A DNA stretch of 10,405 nt from Candidatus Neoanaerotignum tabaqchaliae (lineage in GTDB: Bacteria > Bacillota > Clostridia > Lachnospirales > Anaerotignaceae), in the NCBI GenBank assembly GCA_904420235.1, contig CAJFUS010000054.1:1-10405 (forward strand), read 5' to 3'. The translations under genes and the position numbers were made by a program. Shown in pieces: positions 7,194 to 10,405 of this stretch; the stretch's first letter is position 1; each line of letters begins with the position of its first letter. The notes under the pieces were generated by a model, which ran no database searches, was not told where the DNA came from, and saw nothing but the letters and a program-made list of their open reading frames with translations.

Positions 7194-7628
7194 ACTTTTT
7201 TTATAAAACAATAACTGCTTCCGCCCCTTAATAAAAAAGTTAAAATTTTTAATAGTTACTCATTTATACATATCTCTGTTATGCTTAGATATTTCACTCC
7301 AATATATCATTGCATTGTACAGCCCTTAAATCACACTCATTTTTAATAATAAAACACATAAAACTATATAATTTATTATACAACAGTTTCAATATATATG
7401 CAAATTTTACTCATTATTGATAATAAACTGCATTAAAAAACACATTTTAATACAAATAATATTGTAGAAATTATTCTTTAACTTCATTTAAAACATATAA
7501 ACATCTTTTATCCAGCATTCCTGCACATTATCAATTAATTTACACAAAAAAATTTTGCGAAACAAAATTAATATAATAAAATCGTATAACTTAATTATTG
7601 CAACTGAGATGTCGCTTATTTAACGGCT
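7194..7628. other. AT-rich intergenic region without a gene
   Basis: This spacer of about 435 bases is very AT-rich and holds no credible coding frame or RNA gene. It must contain the promoter of the cyclase gene, since the next gene upstream on the same strand ends with a terminator. TATAAA-like hexamers occur on the minus strand near 7262-7267 and 7201-7206, but none has a matching -35. A short palindrome, TTATTGATAATAA at 7414-7426, is the only symmetric element I noticed and is not strong evidence for an operator. Confidence 0.6.
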
Positions 7629-7669
7629 AAAAAACTCCTCTGCCACATAAAAAACCATAGCAGAGGAGT
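7629..7669 (-). terminator. Intrinsic terminator of the iclR-mhpF-mhpE operon
   Basis: On the minus strand ACTCCTCTGC (7669-7660) and GCAGAGGAGT (7643-7634) form a perfect 10-base stem around a 16-base loop, followed directly by a T run. It sits about 36 bases after the mhpE stop codon and closes the operon. Confidence 0.9.
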
Positions 7670-7705
7670 AAACTTTAATTATTCATTTCATACTGTAAAT
7701 TTAAA

Positions 7706-8722
7706 TCAGCTCTTTTTCTTTTCCAAAGACATTTGATATGCCACGTCAACAATCATATCTTCCTGTCCGCCTACCATACGTCTTCTTCCAAGTTCTACCA
7801 AAATATCTCTTGGATTAAGGTTAAATTTCTCAGCAGCTCTGTATGTGTGAAGCAGGAAACTTGAGTATACACCAGCATATCCCAACATTAAAGGCGCAGT
7901 GCGAATTACCTGCGGACGGTGCATCAAAGGCTCAACAACATCTTCGGCAACGTCCATTACGCCGTATAAATCAAGTCCGGTGTCATATCCCATTCTGTCA
8001 AGAACAGCAGCCAAAACCTCAAGCTGAGTGTTTCCCGCTCCAGCCCCAAGACCTCTGCATGTGGCGTCAATATACTCGGCTCCGGCCTCTATGGCGGCTA
8101 TTGAGTTGGCTACCGCAAGTCCTAAATTATTGTGAGCATGGAAACCAACCGGTATTGAAAGCCCATTAACAAGAGCCTGAACTCTTTCAGTCACATCATT
8201 TGGAAGAAGGTATCCGGCGGAATCGGCTAAGTTAATATAATCGGCTCCGGCGGCCTCGAAAATTTTAGCCTGTTCAAGCAGTTTTTCAGGCGACGCCATG
8301 TGAACCATCATTAAAAATCCAACAGCCATCATACCCATTTTTTTAGCTGCTTGAATGTGCTGTATTCCAACATCGGCTTCTGTGCAGTGAGTAGCAACAC
8401 GAACAACTCTGGCGCCGTTTTCATAAGCCTCTTCCAAATCCTCAATGGTTCCTATGCCAGGAAGAAGTAAAATGCACTGCTTTGCGTTTTTTATAACCTC
8501 GCTGGCGGCTTTAATAAGCTCCATTTCAGGGTATTTTGAGAATCCATAATTAAATGTTGAGCCAGTTATTCCATCGCCATGGGCACACTCAATTATATCA
8601 ACTCCAACCTTATCAAGTCCTCCGGCAACCGCCCTCACCTGCTCTGGTGAAAAGCTGTGGCTTACTGCATGACTTCCGTCACGAAGCGTTGTATCTACAA
8701 TATGTATTCTTTTTTTATCCAT
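7706..8722 (-). CDS. mhpE: 4-hydroxy-2-oxovalerate aldolase
   Basis: A 338-residue class II pyruvate aldolase (EC 4.1.3.39), the usual length for MhpE/DmpG/BphI. It cleaves 4-hydroxy-2-oxopentanoate to pyruvate and acetaldehyde with a divalent metal. The HMGL-like TIM barrel opens with DTTLRDGSH: catalytic Arg14, metal ligand Asp15 and base His18. GFHAHNN supplies the other ligands, His195 and His197. The C-terminal part (from about 275) matches the helical domain that contacts the dehydrogenase and channels acetaldehyde in known complexes. The ribosome site AAGGAGG (8736-8730) overlaps the mhpF stop codon, and only 12 bases separate the genes, so translation is probably coupled. It is the last gene of the operon. 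Steps upstream of this one are not in the window, so the starting substrate is unknown. Confidence 0.96.
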   Translation of the reverse strand: MDKKRIHIVDTTLRDGSHAVSHSFSPEQVRAVAGGLDKVGVDIIECAHGDGITGSTFNYGFSKYPEMELIKAASEVIKNAKQCILLLPGIGTIEDLEEAYENGARVVRVATHCTEADVGIQHIQAAKKMGMMAVGFLMMVHMASPEKLLEQAKIFEAAGADYINLADSAGYLLPNDVTERVQALVNGLSIPVGFHAHNNLGLAVANSIAAIEAGAEYIDATCRGLGAGAGNTQLEVLAAVLDRMGYDTGLDLYGVMDVAEDVVEPLMHRPQVIRTAPLMLGYAGVYSSFLLHTYRAAEKFNLNPRDILVELGRRRMVGGQEDMIVDVAYQMSLEKKKS

Positions 8723-8734
8723 TTTGGCCCCTCC

Positions 8735-9601
8735 TTATTTATTCAGCATTTTCTCCGCCAATTTTTCGGCAACGGCAACAGCCGCCGAGTTAATTATGTC
8801 AAGATTGCCCGAATACTTCGGAAGGAAGTCACCGGCTCCCTCAACCTGAACAATAACCGTAACCTTATTTCCCTCAACAATAGGCGGAACCCTAAGCTGA
8901 TATCCAGGAGTATATTTCTGAACCTCAGCCACACGTTTTTCAACTGCATCAATAATAGCCTTTTCATCAGGATTTTTAACAAGAGTATATATGGTGTTGC
9001 ACATCATAACAGGAGGCTCTGCCGGATTTAATATAATTATAGCTTTGCCTCTGTCGGCGCCGCCTACAATTTCAAGACCCTTGCGGGTTGTTTGTGTAAA
9101 CTCGTCAATGCTTGCTCTTGTTCCAGGTCCGGCGCTTTTTGATGATAAACTTGCTACAATCTCTGCATACTCTACATCGGCAACTTGGTTAATTGCGTGA
9201 ACAATAGGTATTGTAGCCTGGCCACCGCAAGTTACCATATTAAAATTGTCCACGTTTTGAAGATGGTCAAGGTTAACACAAGGAACAACATAAGGTCCCA
9301 CAGCGGCCGGAGTCATGTCAATGGCTATTTTTCCGGCGGCCTTAAGCACAGGAGCGTTTTCCAAATGAGCTGAAGCCATTGTTGCGTCAAAAACTATTTT
9401 AACTTCCGGGTCGGCGGCTATGGCCTTCACACCTTCTGTCGATGTTTTAAAACCAAGTCCAGCGGCTCTTTTAAGGCCTTCGCTTTCAACAATACCAGTC
9501 ATAAAATCCATCTGCAAATTTTTGCTTCGCATTACTTTATACATCAAATCGGTTCCGATATTTCCGGGTCCGATGATGCCCACTTTTATTTTTTCTCCCA
9601 T
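8735..9601 (-). CDS. mhpF: Acetaldehyde dehydrogenase (acetylating)
   Basis: A 288-residue CoA-acylating aldehyde dehydrogenase (EC 1.2.1.10) that turns acetaldehyde, NAD+ and CoA into acetyl-CoA and NADH. The N-terminal Rossmann motif is GIIGPGNIGTD (8-18). Catalytic Cys125 lies in NMVTCGGQATIP, where the substrate forms a thioester. The segments SSKSAGPGTRASIDEFT and NPAEPPVMMCNT are typical of the MhpF/DmpF/BphJ family, which is unrelated to the large AdhE enzymes. Family members form a complex with the aldolase and receive acetaldehyde through a tunnel, which fits mhpE being the next gene. The ATG at 9601 has AAGGAGG at 9615-9609, 7 bases upstream. Length is slightly short of the usual 300-315 but all motifs are present. 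Confidence 0.96.
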   Translation of the reverse strand: MGEKIKVGIIGPGNIGTDLMYKVMRSKNLQMDFMTGIVESEGLKRAAGLGFKTSTEGVKAIAADPEVKIVFDATMASAHLENAPVLKAAGKIAIDMTPAAVGPYVVPCVNLDHLQNVDNFNMVTCGGQATIPIVHAINQVADVEYAEIVASLSSKSAGPGTRASIDEFTQTTRKGLEIVGGADRGKAIIILNPAEPPVMMCNTIYTLVKNPDEKAIIDAVEKRVAEVQKYTPGYQLRVPPIVEGNKVTVIVQVEGAGDFLPKYSGNLDIINSAAVAVAEKLAEKMLNK

Positions 9602-9623
9602 GTTTTTTCCTCCTTAATATCTA

Positions 9624-10403
9624 TTATAAATTAATATTTAAACAGCCAAGTCTTGCCGAAATTGACTTAGCGCAGTTAACAATATCATAAGTAGCAGCTT
9701 TCATAACATCGCCTGTCATTTTGGTTGACATTCCAGAAAGACTTATGGCAGCCTCAACCTGACCCTTACTATTAAAAATCGGAGCTGCCACACATCTAAG
9801 ACCAATTTCAATTTCCTCGTCATCAATGGCATACCCAAACTGCCTTATTTTTTCAAGTTCCTTTAAAAGTTCGTCAGCGTTTTTAATTGTTTTTTCAGTT
9901 TTAATTGGCAAAGCCTTGGACAATACATATTTTTTTATGTAATCCATCGGCAAAAAGGCCAGCATTGCTTTTCCAACGCCTGTGCAGCTCATAGGCGCCC
10001 GTTTTCCAGCCTGAGAATATGTAATTATAAAATCCGGCATATCAAACTTATCAACATAAATTACTTCCCCTTCCCAATGAGTGGCAAGATGTACCGTTTG
10101 ACCGTATCTTTTTGAAAGTTCCTCGCAATATCTTCGTGCCTCTTGGCGTAAATCAAGCCTTTCAACAACGGCGCTGCCCAGTTCAAAAAGATGTATGCCC
10201 AATTTATATTTTCTGTTTTCTGAAATCTGCTCTAAATATCCGAATGTAACAAGAGTGTTTACTAAGCCATAAACAGTGCTTTTGCTAAGGCCCATAGCGG
10301 AACTTATTTCAGATATTCCAAGCTCTTTTCTTTGCCTAAAAAGCTCTAAAATCTCTAAGGCTCTGGCAACAGACTGCACCAGAACGCCATCTGAATTAGC
10401 CAT
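9624..10403 (-). CDS. IclR-family transcriptional regulator
   Basis: A complete 259-residue regulator; the start codon ATG sits 2 bases from the window edge, so its ribosome site and promoter are not visible. The N-terminal winged helix-turn-helix (about 8-68) includes SVARALEILELF and ISEISSAMGLSKSTVYGLVNTL. The C-terminal IclR effector domain (about 80-255) includes the CTGVGKAMLAFLP and GYAIDDEEIEIGLRCVAAPIF signatures. IclR proteins act as dimers or tetramers that bind a small organic acid. The gene precedes mhpF by 22 bases on the same strand and is probably cotranscribed with it, so it likely controls its own operon. The effector, and whether it activates or represses, cannot be read from the sequence. 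Confidence 0.95.
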   Translation of the reverse strand: MANSDGVLVQSVARALEILELFRQRKELGISEISSAMGLSKSTVYGLVNTLVTFGYLEQISENRKYKLGIHLFELGSAVVERLDLRQEARRYCEELSKRYGQTVHLATHWEGEVIYVDKFDMPDFIITYSQAGKRAPMSCTGVGKAMLAFLPMDYIKKYVLSKALPIKTEKTIKNADELLKELEKIRQFGYAIDDEEIEIGLRCVAAPIFNSKGQVEAAISLSGMSTKMTGDVMKAATYDIVNCAKSISARLGCLNINL

Positions 10404-10405
10404 AA

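Noticed and set aside
7414..7426. Palindrome TTATTGATAATAA as an operator
   Set aside because: Such short AT-only palindromes are expected by chance in this spacer, and it lies over 200 bases from the cyclase start without a nearby promoter.
7843..8169. Plus-strand open frame of 108 codons opposite mhpE
   Set aside because: It lies wholly antisense to a confidently identified enzyme, has no family resemblance and no ribosome site; it is a shadow of mhpE codon usage.
8657..9031. Plus-strand open frame of 124 codons opposite the mhpE-mhpF junction
   Set aside because: It is antisense to two recognised genes and their ribosome site, with a composition that reflects reverse-complement codons.
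1..10405. CRISPR array, insertion sequence or riboswitch
   Set aside because: No regularly spaced repeats, transposase fragments or recognisable riboswitch cores were found on either strand.

Overview
The window looks like a chromosome segment from a low-GC Gram-positive anaerobe, most likely a member of the Clostridia. Evidence: MutS2 instead of a MutL-dependent MutS, strong AGGAGG-type ribosome sites, AT-rich spacers, a tRNA gene that encodes its own CCA, and an anaerobe-type mhpF/mhpE pair. The species cannot be named from sequence alone.

Layout. (1) Positions 1-3490, minus strand: an operon reading mutS2, then an OmpR/PhoB-type response regulator, then the N-terminus of a membrane protein that is probably the partner histidine kinase and runs off the left edge. 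Its likely promoter is an extended -10 at 3530-3538. (2) Positions 3627-3842, plus strand: a well-formed promoter, a tRNA-Ser(CGA) gene and its hairpin terminator. (3) Positions 3843-5720: an accessory segment directly behind the tRNA, holding one gene (3928-5549) broken by a -1 frameshift at 4386-4389. Repaired, it would give a protein of about 540 residues in which CxxC zinc ribbons lie on both sides of a Vsr-like PD-(D/E)xK nuclease domain. An imperfect copy of the tRNA 3' end lies behind it at 5634-5651, as expected for an old tRNA-targeted insertion, but no integrase is present. (4) Positions 5721-7180: a two-way terminator and, on the minus strand, a diguanylate cyclase whose N-terminal membrane domain resembles an ECF-transporter S component. 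(5) Positions 7181-7628: an AT-rich spacer without a gene. (6) Positions 7629-10403, minus strand: a compact operon of an IclR-family regulator, acetaldehyde dehydrogenase (mhpF) and 4-hydroxy-2-oxovalerate aldolase (mhpE), closed by a strong terminator.

How the genes work together. MhpE splits 4-hydroxy-2-oxovalerate into pyruvate and acetaldehyde. MhpF oxidises the acetaldehyde to acetyl-CoA inside the same enzyme complex, and the IclR protein probably senses the substrate or a precursor. The two-component pair and the cyclase are independent signalling units. The least ordinary parts are the frameshifted zinc-ribbon/nuclease gene behind the tRNA, the att-like repeat that brackets it, and the S-component/GGDEF fusion.
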